Source: an uncultured Planctomycetia bacterium
Lineage (GTDB): Bacteria > Planctomycetota > Phycisphaerae > Phycisphaerales > SM1A02
Direction: 5' to 3'
Length of the DNA: 38,516 nt
Assembly: GCA_937919205.1 (NCBI GenBank)
Contig: CALFOZ010000055.1
Coordinates: 1-38,516 of the forward strand
The position numbers were made by a program, and so were the translations under genes. Below, one piece after another: positions 30,753-38,516 of this stretch (within the stretch, counting starts at the first letter, position 1; every line of letters begins with the position of its first letter). Below the pieces are notes generated by a model, which saw only the letters and a list, made by a program, of their open reading frames with translations, was not told the DNA's origin and ran no database searches.

Positions 30753-31526
30753 ACAAATGTTGGTCCATCATGGACGCCGGATCAATTGCACAGCGACCCG
30801 CACGCTAATCCAGAGAAGGCCACGCGCGTGCAAAGCATGTTCAGCGCCATCGCGCCAAGTTACGACTTGAACAATCGCATTCACTCATTTGGTTTGGATC
30901 AATCATGGCGCAAGCGCACTGTGCGCGAAGTGCGCGCGCGCCTAGGTTCACTGCGCGACAAAAATATTCTTGATGTGGCATGCGGCACCGGCGACTTGAC
31001 GGAATTGTTTTATAAAGCTGGTGCCAACACCACTGGTGGCGACTACACGCCAGCCATGTTGGAGATTGCCGAGATCAAGTCGCGCAAGCTGAACAACTCA
31101 AGCGACCGCATTCGCTATGTCAATGCTGACGCCACCAAACTTGCGTTCGACAACGCGTCATTCGACGTGGTCACCATCGCGTTTGGATTGCGCAATGTTT
31201 CCAGCCCCGACCAAGCCATCGCGGAATTTTTTCGCGTGCTTCGTCCAGGCGGCGTGCTTGCCATTCTGGAATTTGATCAACCACAATCAAAGTTCGTGCG
31301 ATTTTTTCACAACCTTTACACCGAGCGCATCATGCCGTTCACCGCCACGCTGATCGCGCGCGATCGCTCTGGCGCATACAAATATTTGCCGCGCAGTGTG
31401 GCCACATTTCTTTCTCCGCAAGGAATTGCCCAATTTGCCGCGGCTTCTGGCTTTGAACACATCCAGCATTATTCGCTGACATTTGGCACATGCGCCCTCA
31501 CGCTGGCCACGCGTCCTCTCGTATGA
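30750..31526 (+). CDS. ubiE: Demethylmenaquinone / ubiquinone methyltransferase (UbiE/MenG)
   Basis: 258 residues. SAM-dependent C-methyltransferase of quinone synthesis. Family motifs: MFSAIAPSYDLNNRIHSFGLDQSWRK, NILDVACGTGDLTELFYKAG (SAM motif I), YVNADATKLAFDNASFDVVTIAFGLRNVSSPDQAIAEFFRVLRPGG, LEFDQPQ, and YKYLPRSVATF near the C-terminus. I use ATG 30750; the open frame continues upstream to 30624 but that part has no family match. In a Planctomycete the quinone is probably menaquinone. The degenerate amidohydrolase follows after 12 nt. Confidence 0.94.
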   Translation: MTNVGPSWTPDQLHSDPHANPEKATRVQSMFSAIAPSYDLNNRIHSFGLDQSWRKRTVREVRARLGSLRDKNILDVACGTGDLTELFYKAGANTTGGDYTPAMLEIAEIKSRKLNNSSDRIRYVNADATKLAFDNASFDVVTIAFGLRNVSSPDQAIAEFFRVLRPGGVLAILEFDQPQSKFVRFFHNLYTERIMPFTATLIARDRSGAYKYLPRSVATFLSPQGIAQFAAASGFEHIQHYSLTFGTCALTLATRPLV

Positions 31527-31538
31527 TGAAATTCAACA

Positions 31539-32432
31539 ATGGCTTTTGATTCGCTCACCTACGCGTGGAATCACTCCGAATTGCTTCGGCCCGCGCTTGA
31601 AGGCCGCTTTGCCGCCGACGCGCATTCGGGTTGGAGCCGTCTTGACACCAGCTTTGACACGCTTGCAGAAGCCGTGCGCCCACTCACTGGCGCCATTGTG
31701 TGCGGCATCCATTGTGACACACTTGGCGTACGCGTTCCACACGCCGACATCGCCGCGGCTGTGGCGCGCAATCCATTTCGACTTGTTGGTTTCGCGGGCA
31801 TCGATCCGCTGGCGCCTGATTGGAGTGAGCAACTTGCGCAGGCGCGCTCGCACAACTTGCAAGGAATTTGCGTGGCGCCCGCGGCGCAAGGCATTCATCC
31901 CTCGCATGACACCGCCATGAAATTGTGGGAGCGCTGTCAAGCCGATGGCATACCCGTGATCTCGCTTCCATTGGGCGCGTCGATTGGAAGCGCGCCAATT
32001 GACTTTGCCCGACCAAGCGCGTGGGATGAACCGGCGCGGCACTTTCCAAAATTAAAAATTGTCATTGGCGGATTTGGTTGGCCGTGGACCGACGAATGCT
32101 TGGCCATGTTGACGCGACATCCGCAACTGTTCACGGAAACTTCCATATTGGTGGCGCGCCCTTGGCGCTTGTTGCCGGCGCTTGCCGACGCGCAATCACT
32201 TGGAGTGCTGGAGCAAATTTTGCCGGGAAGCGGATTTCCATTTCACACACCAAGCGCCGCGTTGCAAAGCATTTTGACTGTAAATCGCTGGGCAAACGAG
32301 GCTGGACCACGCCTCAGCCCGGTGTCACTGCGAGCGATCACCCAACGCAATATCTTTAACATATTGGCCATCAGCCCCCCGCTACTTGCGCCCAAAGATG
32401 TGGCCGCACCAATTTCGGAAGAACCACTGTGA
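31539..32432 (+). CDS. Amidohydrolase-2 fold protein lacking metal ligands (probable pseudoenzyme)
   Basis: 297 residues. The TIM-barrel amidohydrolase_2 framework is clear: RLVGFAGIDP, LQGICVAPAAQGIHP, LWERCQADGIPV, and HFPKLKIVIGGFGWPWTDECLAML. Three ligand positions are changed. The His of the usual VLxHxG is missing (VISLPLG), the His of AHLGGPW is Gly (IGGFGWPW, 177-183), and the Asp of GSDYP is Gly (GSGFP, 230-234). The N-terminal D-x-H-x-H is also not visible. It keeps the fold but should not bind the catalytic metal. It sits between ubiE and a lipoprotein whose start overlaps its stop (GTGA). Confidence 0.75.
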   Translation: MAFDSLTYAWNHSELLRPALEGRFAADAHSGWSRLDTSFDTLAEAVRPLTGAIVCGIHCDTLGVRVPHADIAAAVARNPFRLVGFAGIDPLAPDWSEQLAQARSHNLQGICVAPAAQGIHPSHDTAMKLWERCQADGIPVISLPLGASIGSAPIDFARPSAWDEPARHFPKLKIVIGGFGWPWTDECLAMLTRHPQLFTETSILVARPWRLLPALADAQSLGVLEQILPGSGFPFHTPSAALQSILTVNRWANEAGPRLSPVSLRAITQRNIFNILAISPPLLAPKDVAAPISEEPL

Positions 32433-33145
32433 AAAAAACTCCACGCACTAATTTAGAAAAAAAATTCGCAAACACATTGCGAAATTATTTTAGAAATGTG
32501 TTCGCGCTTGCAAGCACCGTGATCCTTGCGGGCGTGCTTCCAGGCTGTTACAGCTTTCAGTGGCCGTGGTCCGCAGGAACAAGTTTGGTGACCGCGGGTT
32601 TGGCGCCCAATCCAATCAAGCTTCCATTTGAACCCAAGCAATGCGTCTACACCGTGGAGCCCGCGCAGACAACATTTTTTCTAAGCGACTTCACGCCCGA
32701 GGAACTTGCCGCGGGCGGTGACTTGACCGGCCAAGTGATCAACATTCAATTGCTGTGGGAGCCACGACCTGGCTACACACCGCTTGATCCCACCACCACC
32801 AATGTGTCCATTCGTCTACTTGTGTTTTCAAATGGCGAGGTTGGCATGTACGGTGGCGGCGGATTTGCGTGGCCGCGTGGCACGCCTGGTGAATCCAACA
32901 TGGAACTGCGCATGACTGGAAGTAATCTTTCCTTGATCGCCAAGACCAAGGACTTTGTGGATTTGCTGAGTCCCGGTGAAATGTTGGGTAGCGTGGACGC
33001 GACGTTCAATGAGCAAGCGGCAATTGTTCTGCGACGAACCGCCAGCCAACTTATTTCAAACAAGTTGGGCGTTGTGCGATGGGTTGACTCGATGCCGCTG
33101 ACGGATTTTCATGTGGCGGTGGCCGATGAAACCGCGCCGCGCTGA
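32429..33145 (+). CDS. Lipoprotein of unknown function
   Basis: 238 residues from GTG 32429, which overlaps the amidohydrolase stop as GTGA (32429-32432). Signal with lipobox: ...VFALASTVILAGVLPGC, Cys about 42, preceded by a charged n-region of about 22. The mature domain is mostly beta-strand and Gly/Pro-rich, with YGGGGFAWPRGTPG and SPGEMLGSVDATF. No named domain seen. The coupling to a dead amidohydrolase fold suggests the pair act together at the envelope, but that is inference. Confidence 0.75.
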   Translation: MKKTPRTNLEKKFANTLRNYFRNVFALASTVILAGVLPGCYSFQWPWSAGTSLVTAGLAPNPIKLPFEPKQCVYTVEPAQTTFFLSDFTPEELAAGGDLTGQVINIQLLWEPRPGYTPLDPTTTNVSIRLLVFSNGEVGMYGGGGFAWPRGTPGESNMELRMTGSNLSLIAKTKDFVDLLSPGEMLGSVDATFNEQAAIVLRRTASQLISNKLGVVRWVDSMPLTDFHVAVADETAPR

Positions 33146-33213
33146 ACTTGAACGGCACATTTCATTCATACACAGTGCAAGGAAGAATGAGTGTTGAATC
33201 TTCGCGCGTGTTT

Positions 33214-33915
33214 TTACTGCGTATCGTGCGCAACTGAATTTCCTACAATTCTCAGGGCAATCTCTAGCATTTGCCGCGTGCATGCGGACATGGGCTCTGG
33301 CATGTCGGCAACAAAAATCATTTCAAGCTTTTGATATTCCCAATTGGGCGGTGCGTCGGGCGGTTGCACCATGGCAAGTTCATGCGCAATTTCCCACGTG
33401 GCAACCACTGGATCAAAGAACAAAGCGTGCGCAATGGCACGACTTTTGGCTTGCACGCCACACTCCTCTAGCAATTCGCGCTCAATGCCAATGGCGGCGT
33501 CCTCATCCGGCTCAACACTGCCCGCGGGCGCGAACTCCCATTGATTGGGATAGCTGGCGCAATTGGCGGCGCGTAAACCAACAAGGCACTTGCCGTTGCA
33601 GTGCGCAACAGCGCGAGTGCCAAGGCCCACAAAGCCGCTCTTGATTCCCGCAAGTCGCACCGCGTTCATGCGATAGGTGGTGCGCGCAACATGAATGGTG
33701 GCGCCGCCGTGTCCATCACGATGAACTCCCACAACATGAAAAACCGGACCGTCGCTGAGCTTGGGATTGCGCTGGCACAATTCGCGCCACGTGTCATCAA
33801 TGAGATGCGTTTCACATGCGGGAACAAATGCATCGGTGCCCACAATAATTCGCGGCGGACGGCGAAGCCAGATCAGACGTTGCGCGGAATTGGCTTGGTG
33901 CAGATTCTCGGTCAA
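33214..33915 (-). CDS. Nudix hydrolase
   Basis: 233 residues. A perfect Nudix box, G-x5-E-x7-REL-x-EE-x-G (GSVEPDED... 132-154), preceded by PNQWEFAPAGSVE. It should hydrolyse a nucleoside diphosphate linked to another moiety. A further N-terminal region (1-90) of about 90 residues precedes the domain, as in MutT/NudF-like or plant-type NUDIX with an extra domain. Start is a TTG at 33915, which is weak. It lies 51 nt after the POT transporter on the same strand. Substrate unknown. Confidence 0.85.
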   Translation of the reverse strand: MTENLHQANSAQRLIWLRRPPRIIVGTDAFVPACETHLIDDTWRELCQRNPKLSDGPVFHVVGVHRDGHGGATIHVARTTYRMNAVRLAGIKSGFVGLGTRAVAHCNGKCLVGLRAANCASYPNQWEFAPAGSVEPDEDAAIGIERELLEECGVQAKSRAIAHALFFDPVVATWEIAHELAMVQPPDAPPNWEYQKLEMIFVADMPEPMSACTRQMLEIALRIVGNSVAHDTQ

Positions 33916-33966
33916 TGCATTTCTTTCGCAATGATCAATGGTGGCGTGTCTGAACTGTTCGCCACA

Positions 33967-35589
33967 TCAATGCGCGGACGCGGCGTCGGGATCGTCCTGT
34001 AAATATTGACGCGGCTTATAGAGCACCACCACAAAGATGAACAACACCGTGGCGCCAATCATGACTTTGGTGAAAAACCAGTAGTAATTGGCTCCAATCA
34101 GCGTTGAATTTCCGCTGGCGTCCATGGTGAAACGGTTCACCGCCGCGGTGAATAAATTTCCAAGCGACACCGACAATAAATAGAAACTCATGATCAGCGA
34201 CTTCATTTGTTTTGGCGCTTGCGTGTAGCTGAACTCAAGGCAGGTGATGGACACCAATACTTCAGCCGCCGTGATGACCACCCACGCCAGAAGTTGCCAG
34301 CCCACCGTTGGCCAATTGGCGCGTTGGGTTGTGCCGTCTTTCATAACCGCAACACCCGCGCGAATGATGGGCTTGGCCATGGCGGCATACTTTGAATTCT
34401 CGCCACTTTTGTCCGCGGGCAGGGCAACCGCGCTCTCCAATTGCTCCGCGCAAGAATTATGCTCCTCGGCGCGCATGGCCTTGCATGTGGCGACAACATC
34501 AACATCACCACGCAACATCATTGGCAGAATGGTCTCGTCAAAATGCGCTTCTTCTTTTTCAATCAAGCCTTGGGCATACCCAGCGATGGAGAATGAAACC
34601 ACCGTGAGCGCGAACCCAATCAGTATTTTTCGCAGAGGCGTGAGCTTGATCACCTTTGACGCAAGCGGGTAAATCACATACGCAAACAGCGGAATGTAAA
34701 TTAGAATGAGCAGTGGATTGATGGCCTGCACTTGGCTTTCAAGCCAAACGATGCCCATAAAATGCAAATTCATTTGCTGGGCTTGCTCAACCCAAGCGGA
34801 ACCGCCTTGGTCATACAGAGACCAGAACATGGCCACAAATAAATACAGCGGCACCAATTTAAAAATAGATTTCAAACCCGACATGCCAAAGGTCTCACCG
34901 AAATATCGCAAGCCGCGCGGCTGAATGTGGGTGAATTTATTGCGTCCCATCCAGAACACAAAGGTGGCCAGCGCCATTAAAATTCCAGGCACGCCAAAGG
35001 CCCAACCCGCTCCGTAATTTTTAAGCAACCACGGCGTGAGCAACGTGGAGAAGAATGATCCAAAGTTGATGGCGAAATAAAACCAGCCGAATATTTTTTC
35101 TATGAGATGTTTGTTGGCGTGTCCAAATTGATCGCCCACATGCGCGCTGACGCACGGCTTGATCCCACCAGAACCAATCGCGATCAATACAAGTCCAGCC
35201 ACCATCCAACCTTTGGGATCCAAGGTTGCACTAAGCGCGGCCGAAGGCAAATCGATCAGTGCCAAGCATAAATGCCCCGCGCAATACACCATGGAGAGCG
35301 CGAGAATAGTGACGTACTTCCCCAGGAACGCATCGGCAATGATTGCGCCAATGACTGGAAAGAAATAGGCGCTTGCAACAAACAGATGCATCCACTCGCG
35401 CGCCTGGGTGTCGGTCATATAGTTGGGCTGCCCTTGAGCCGACAATAAATATTGCGTCATGAACACCACAAGAATGGTTTTCATTCCGTAAAACGAAAAA
35501 CGCTCGGCGGCTTCGTTCCCCACGATATAGGGAATTCCCGCGGGAATCCCCTTGGTTTCAATGGGCGCGGTTCGATAGGGTGTGCTCAT
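33967..35589 (-). CDS. POT family proton-dependent oligopeptide transporter
   Basis: 540 residues with 12-14 helices. Signature segments: GNEAAERFSFYGMKTILVVFMTQYL (ExxERFxYYG-type proton/peptide motif), GAIIADAFLGKYVTI, GSGGIKPCVSAHVGDQFG, FGWFYFAINFGSFFSTLLTPWLLKNYG, all typical of PTR2/POT. A non-conserved loop of about 60 residues (near 345-410, with MRGDVDVVATCKAMRAEEHNSC) splits the C-terminal half. ATG 35589 (MSTPYRT) gives the natural N-terminus; 35631 is an alternative. It takes up di- and tripeptides with protons. The asparaginase and DUF255 genes are upstream on the same strand. Confidence 0.9.
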   Translation of the reverse strand: MSTPYRTAPIETKGIPAGIPYIVGNEAAERFSFYGMKTILVVFMTQYLLSAQGQPNYMTDTQAREWMHLFVASAYFFPVIGAIIADAFLGKYVTILALSMVYCAGHLCLALIDLPSAALSATLDPKGWMVAGLVLIAIGSGGIKPCVSAHVGDQFGHANKHLIEKIFGWFYFAINFGSFFSTLLTPWLLKNYGAGWAFGVPGILMALATFVFWMGRNKFTHIQPRGLRYFGETFGMSGLKSIFKLVPLYLFVAMFWSLYDQGGSAWVEQAQQMNLHFMGIVWLESQVQAINPLLILIYIPLFAYVIYPLASKVIKLTPLRKILIGFALTVVSFSIAGYAQGLIEKEEAHFDETILPMMLRGDVDVVATCKAMRAEEHNSCAEQLESAVALPADKSGENSKYAAMAKPIIRAGVAVMKDGTTQRANWPTVGWQLLAWVVITAAEVLVSITCLEFSYTQAPKQMKSLIMSFYLLSVSLGNLFTAAVNRFTMDASGNSTLIGANYYWFFTKVMIGATVLFIFVVVLYKPRQYLQDDPDAASAH

Positions 35590-35714
35590 AGGTGGCACAA
35601 GTGTAAAGAAATATCTTGATGCGTGCGACATGCGTCAATTCACATTGTGTCGAACCTATGCCGCTCAATCGCGGAAGCGGCTTGAAACAGCGCGCGCGTT
35701 TGAACAAGACCAAT

Positions 35715-36233
35715 TCAGTTTTTTTTCACAAACGTCATAGTGTCCAGGTCTTTGGTGACGCCAGGAAATTGCAACACATGATTGTGCATGACCACATACA
35801 CGCCAGGCGAAACAATTTGCACGGCCAGCAATGCCTCTGTGAGATTTTGCGTGGCGTCGGTCTTGCGAAGTTCCCACGGACGCATGGCACCAGTAAAAAT
35901 AACGGGCTTCATTGGCGCGCCACTAGCAAGCAACCGCTCCAATGTGCGCTCGCCACTTTTGGCCAGGCGATCGGTGCCATGAACCACAATCACGCCATCG
36001 TGGCTTTGGCATTGCTTCACCACTTCGTCGGCGATCAAGTTGTGGTCGGCGTCGCTCATTTCCAAACTGTCCTTGTTCATCAGCGCCACGCGCGTCACGG
36101 AATCCACGCCGCGCAATTCAAGTTGCGTCAACATGACATCAAGCACGCTGACGTGATTCTTCAGCGTGCCGCCAAGTTCCTGATAGGTTTTTTCAATGGT
36201 GCCGCCGGTGGAAATAAGCGCGATTCGTTTCAT
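35715..36233 (-). CDS. Short asparaginase (N-terminal domain only)
   Basis: 172 residues, about half a normal type I/II asparaginase. It retains IALISTGGTIEK (T12), HGTDRL (T87, D88) and the downstream VTK lysine in GVTKDLDT, so the T-T-D-K catalytic set is present. It lacks the C-terminal domain that completes the neighbouring active site in the tetramer. Comparable short proteins are annotated in several proteobacteria. TATGCT ends 8 nt before the ATG. POT transporter lies downstream, suggesting peptide/amide use. It could be an active small amidohydrolase or a degenerate one. Confidence 0.8.
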   Translation of the reverse strand: MKRIALISTGGTIEKTYQELGGTLKNHVSVLDVMLTQLELRGVDSVTRVALMNKDSLEMSDADHNLIADEVVKQCQSHDGVIVVHGTDRLAKSGERTLERLLASGAPMKPVIFTGAMRPWELRKTDATQNLTEALLAVQIVSPGVYVVMHNHVLQFPGVTKDLDTMTFVKKN

Positions 36234-36247
36234 GGTTGATGAGCATA
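36231..36247 (-). promoter_or_regulatory. Predicted -10 box of leaderless asparaginase transcript
   Basis: TATGCT (36247-36242 on the minus strand) then 8 nt and ATG 36233. The same hexamer is used before the MFS gene. Confidence 0.35.
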
Positions 36248-36307
36248 GAAAGTTTCAGAATTTTGTTTGCGACTGACACACTTTTGATCTTCGCAAATCA
36301 ATTTAAA

Positions 36308-38516
36308 TCATCCTTCAATGTGTCGATGCTCGGGAGCCAAACAAGAAATATCGCTACAAATCTGCAGGCGCACGCTTAAACGAAGTGGCCGTGGCGTGGG
36401 CCGTGGCGCGATCACGCTCACTTGAATCACCGCGCGTCCTTCATAGCACTGGGAACCATCAGCGCGGCGCGTGGCTGTGGGAAAAATACATTTCAACTGT
36501 ACGCCGCTGTCGCGCGCGGAAATATCCATGCCAATGAGCGCGGCAAATTCGTTGGCCGCCGGCGTGGTGATTGCAGATGCATGGAAGTTTGTATTTGCTG
36601 AGTCACTTGCCTTGACTGCGGCATTGCCTACGGAAGTAGCGACATTGTCGTGCGCCGCCACATGGTGGCCCGCTTCAATGTCAAGGCGCAATTCAAATTC
36701 ATCAAAGGAATGATTCATGGCGACAAGTTGCATGTCAACAGGCGACGGCAATGCGCCACCTGGCACTCGTTCAGGCAACAACGTGCGCAACTCACGCGCC
36801 GCCATAAATGAACGCGCGGCGGAAGTTGGCTTCTGCGCAATGGCGCCACTGGCGCGGTCCAGTCCGTCAAAGGCGCGCTCCGCCCACATCATATTTTTTG
36901 TCAACTGCGCCAGCGTGACCAAGCACTGCGTGATCACTCCCGCGCCCGAAGGAACCGCGCCATCATCAATGCCAGCGATGGGCAGAATGCGGCCGCTGTT
37001 ATTGGCGAGCGCCTCTACCCAACCCGAATCTTGGCGCCAAAATTTCTCGCACGCGCTTTGCGCAATCACCGTGGCGCGCGCCAACCAGCGCGGGTCATGT
37101 GTGGCTTGCGCCAATGCCAGCAAACCCGCGGTAAAACATGCGTAATCCTCTAGAAATCCTGGACCACTGACCACGCCATCTTTGGCGGAGCGATTCAACG
37201 TGTCGCTTTGAAACGCGGCCTGGGAAATTTTCTGCGGGGCGGATTTCACGTGCGTGCCGTTGGCTGTCTGCGCGTTCAACTGATTCAACACATCGTCGGC
37301 CGCGCGCGCCGCGGCTTCAATCCAGCGCGGCTCATTGCACAATCGACCAGCCTCGGCAAGACCCTCGATGGCCAAACCGTTCCACCCCGCGATAAGCGTG
37401 GTGTCCATGCGCGGAGATTTTCGCAACGCGCGCTCGGTCAACAACGCGTGGCACATTGCGCTGTAGCGCGTTGACCAGTGCGTGAAATCAATATTCATTT
37501 TCGCCGCAAGCTCGCGCGGCCGCGCCCGCAATCGCAACACAAACTTTGGCTCATCTTCAGGGTGGTGCGGATCGCGAAAGTTGGGCGAAGCATCCAGGCC
37601 AAACGCGTCAACGGCCAAGGGCATATCTTTTTCAAGGCCAGCACGCTGTAGCGCGCGCGCAACCTCATGCTTGGACCAAATATAATTCAACCCCTCGCGC
37701 CCATCCACCTCGGCGTCAATGGCCGCCATGAATCCACCACTGGGTAAGCGCATCACATTGAGCAAAAATTCCGCAAGCTCGCGCGTGACCGCCATGAAAA
37801 ATTCGTCGCCATCAATTGTGGCTTGCCGCGCGTACAACAAAAGTAGTTGCCCTTGGTCGTACAACATCTTCTCAAAGTGCGGCACGGTCCATGTCTCATC
37901 CACCGCATAGCGATGAAAGCCGCCATCAAGTTGGTCGCGCACGCCGCCAAGCGCCATGCCATCAAGCGTGCGAACCAGCGCGGATTGCGCCATGTGCGGC
38001 GCCACGGCCTGCAAAAATAGCGGCAACGAAGGCTGTGGAAATTTGGGCGCGCCACCAAATCCGCCATTGACCGAGTCATGAAATGTCAGCAACGCGCGCA
38101 CGGTGTTGATCTCCAACTCCTGATCAAGTTGCTTGCGCGACGCCGCCAGTTGCAACTCTTGCTCAACCAAGCGCGTGAGTTCGTTGGCTTGCGCCTCTAC
38201 TTGCGCGCGATTGCGTAGCCATGCATCCGACATGCGCGAAAGCAATTGCGGAAAACTAATTCTTCCATGCGCGGGCGTGGGTGGAAAATATGTCCCGGCA
38301 AAAAATGGCCGCAATGTTGTTGGCTCCAGAAATACATGCAGTGGCCAGCCACCGCTTGAGCGACCTTCGGTCACGGCCGTGAATACTTGACACGCGGCCA
38401 TCCACAGCGCGTCAAGGTCGGGCCTCTGCTCGCGGTCCACCTTCACGCACACAAACTTCTCGCCCATCAAGCGCGCGATGTCGGGGTTCTCAAAACATTC
38501 GCGCTCCATCACGTGG
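36308..38516 (-). CDS. DUF255 thioredoxin-domain protein (YyaL/spermatogenesis-associated 20 type), 5' end missing
   Basis: About 736 codons visible; the N-terminal CHWCHVM segment starts just beyond the window edge, since the frame reads HVMERECFENPDIARLMGEKFVCVKVDREQRPDLD at the right end. Thioredoxin-like domain, then a long six-hairpin-type barrel with GGWPLHVFLEPTTLRPFFAGTYFPP, GGFGGAPKFPQPS, DGGFHRYAVDETWTVPHFEKMLYDQGQLL, AIDAEVDGREGLNYIWSK, AGWNGLAIEGLAEA. After the barrel, about 60 C-terminal residues include VRLQICSDISCLAPE, resembling the DsbD N-terminal (alpha) domain cysteine pair. The function of DUF255 is not established. Its downstream neighbour is the short asparaginase, 74 nt away. 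Confidence 0.9.
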   Translation of the reverse strand, partial: HVMERECFENPDIARLMGEKFVCVKVDREQRPDLDALWMAACQVFTAVTEGRSSGGWPLHVFLEPTTLRPFFAGTYFPPTPAHGRISFPQLLSRMSDAWLRNRAQVEAQANELTRLVEQELQLAASRKQLDQELEINTVRALLTFHDSVNGGFGGAPKFPQPSLPLFLQAVAPHMAQSALVRTLDGMALGGVRDQLDGGFHRYAVDETWTVPHFEKMLYDQGQLLLLYARQATIDGDEFFMAVTRELAEFLLNVMRLPSGGFMAAIDAEVDGREGLNYIWSKHEVARALQRAGLEKDMPLAVDAFGLDASPNFRDPHHPEDEPKFVLRLRARPRELAAKMNIDFTHWSTRYSAMCHALLTERALRKSPRMDTTLIAGWNGLAIEGLAEAGRLCNEPRWIEAAARAADDVLNQLNAQTANGTHVKSAPQKISQAAFQSDTLNRSAKDGVVSGPGFLEDYACFTAGLLALAQATHDPRWLARATVIAQSACEKFWRQDSGWVEALANNSGRILPIAGIDDGAVPSGAGVITQCLVTLAQLTKNMMWAERAFDGLDRASGAIAQKPTSAARSFMAARELRTLLPERVPGGALPSPVDMQLVAMNHSFDEFELRLDIEAGHHVAAHDNVATSVGNAAVKASDSANTNFHASAITTPAANEFAALIGMDISARDSGVQLKCIFPTATRRADGSQCYEGRAVIQVSVIAPRPTPRPLRLSVRLQICSDISCLAPEHRHIEG

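Noticed and set aside
1-38516. CRISPR array, IS element, phage or defence island
   Set aside because: No regularly spaced repeats, transposase, integrase, terminal inverted repeats or target duplications were seen; gene content is housekeeping.

Overview
The window suggests a free-living Gram-negative bacterium of moderate GC content. It carries genes for Kdo and heptose precursors of lipopolysaccharide (kdsD, gmhA), lipoproteins with good lipoboxes, periplasmic thioredoxins and a periplasmic-type solute-binding protein. The family mix (DRTG-type metallophosphoesterase, MauE-thioredoxin fusion, DUF255 protein, stand-alone B12-binding protein) and sparse Shine-Dalgarno use fit Planctomycetota, perhaps a Phycisphaerae-like lineage. 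That placement is inference only. Coding density is high and almost everything is chromosomal housekeeping. I see no IS element, phage gene, CRISPR array or plasmid function.

Layout. 1-1660: divergent scpA (partial) and kdsD-STAS. 1835-2576: a small conserved-looking protein facing a single-domain response regulator. 2647-8073 (minus): a TlpA-like periplasmic thioredoxin, a coupled exported protein and a large FAD/Fe-S dehydrogenase. 8153-12446 (minus): pyrF, solute-binding protein, cinA and folK, every junction being a 4-nt NTGA overlap. 12563-15247 (plus): DUF971 protein, exported metallophosphoesterase, tiny lipoprotein. 15338-18312 (minus): a membrane-inserted P-loop NTPase and phosphomannomutase. 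18389-20448: promoter, leader hairpin, rpsB, tsf and a strong terminator. 20532-21373 (minus): tRNA-Arg(CCG), mazG, HIT protein. 21536-22813: MFS transporter. 22896-26464 (minus): SDR epimerase, photolyase, SOUL heme-binding protein, a likely light/oxidative-stress unit. 26693-28600 (plus): gmhA and a MauE-thioredoxin fusion. 28729-30497 (minus): tilS and a B12-domain protein. 30750-33145 (plus): ubiE/menG, a degenerate amidohydrolase-2 protein and a lipoprotein. 33214-38516 (minus): DUF255 thioredoxin protein (partial), short asparaginase, POT peptide transporter, Nudix hydrolase.

The most interesting signal is how genes start rather than any single gene. Genes that begin a transcription unit repeatedly show TANNNT (or TANNNA) exactly 6-8 nt before the start codon and no Shine-Dalgarno: scpA, kdsD, the response regulator, pyrF, DUF971, metallophosphoesterase, MFS, MauE-thioredoxin, tilS, ubiE and the asparaginase. 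This places the predicted transcription start on the start codon, so these mRNAs should be leaderless. Downstream genes are then joined by ATGA/GTGA/TTGA/TAATG overlaps. At the pyrF to solute-binding-protein junction the ATGA element is tandemly triplicated at 14-bp spacing, giving two five-codon mini-ORFs in series. Only rpsB, tsf, the phosphomannomutase, tlpA and a few others keep a clear Shine-Dalgarno. Other points worth checking are a symmetric hairpin in the rpsB leader, an amidohydrolase-2 protein lacking its metal ligands, and a B12-binding protein lacking the axial histidine.
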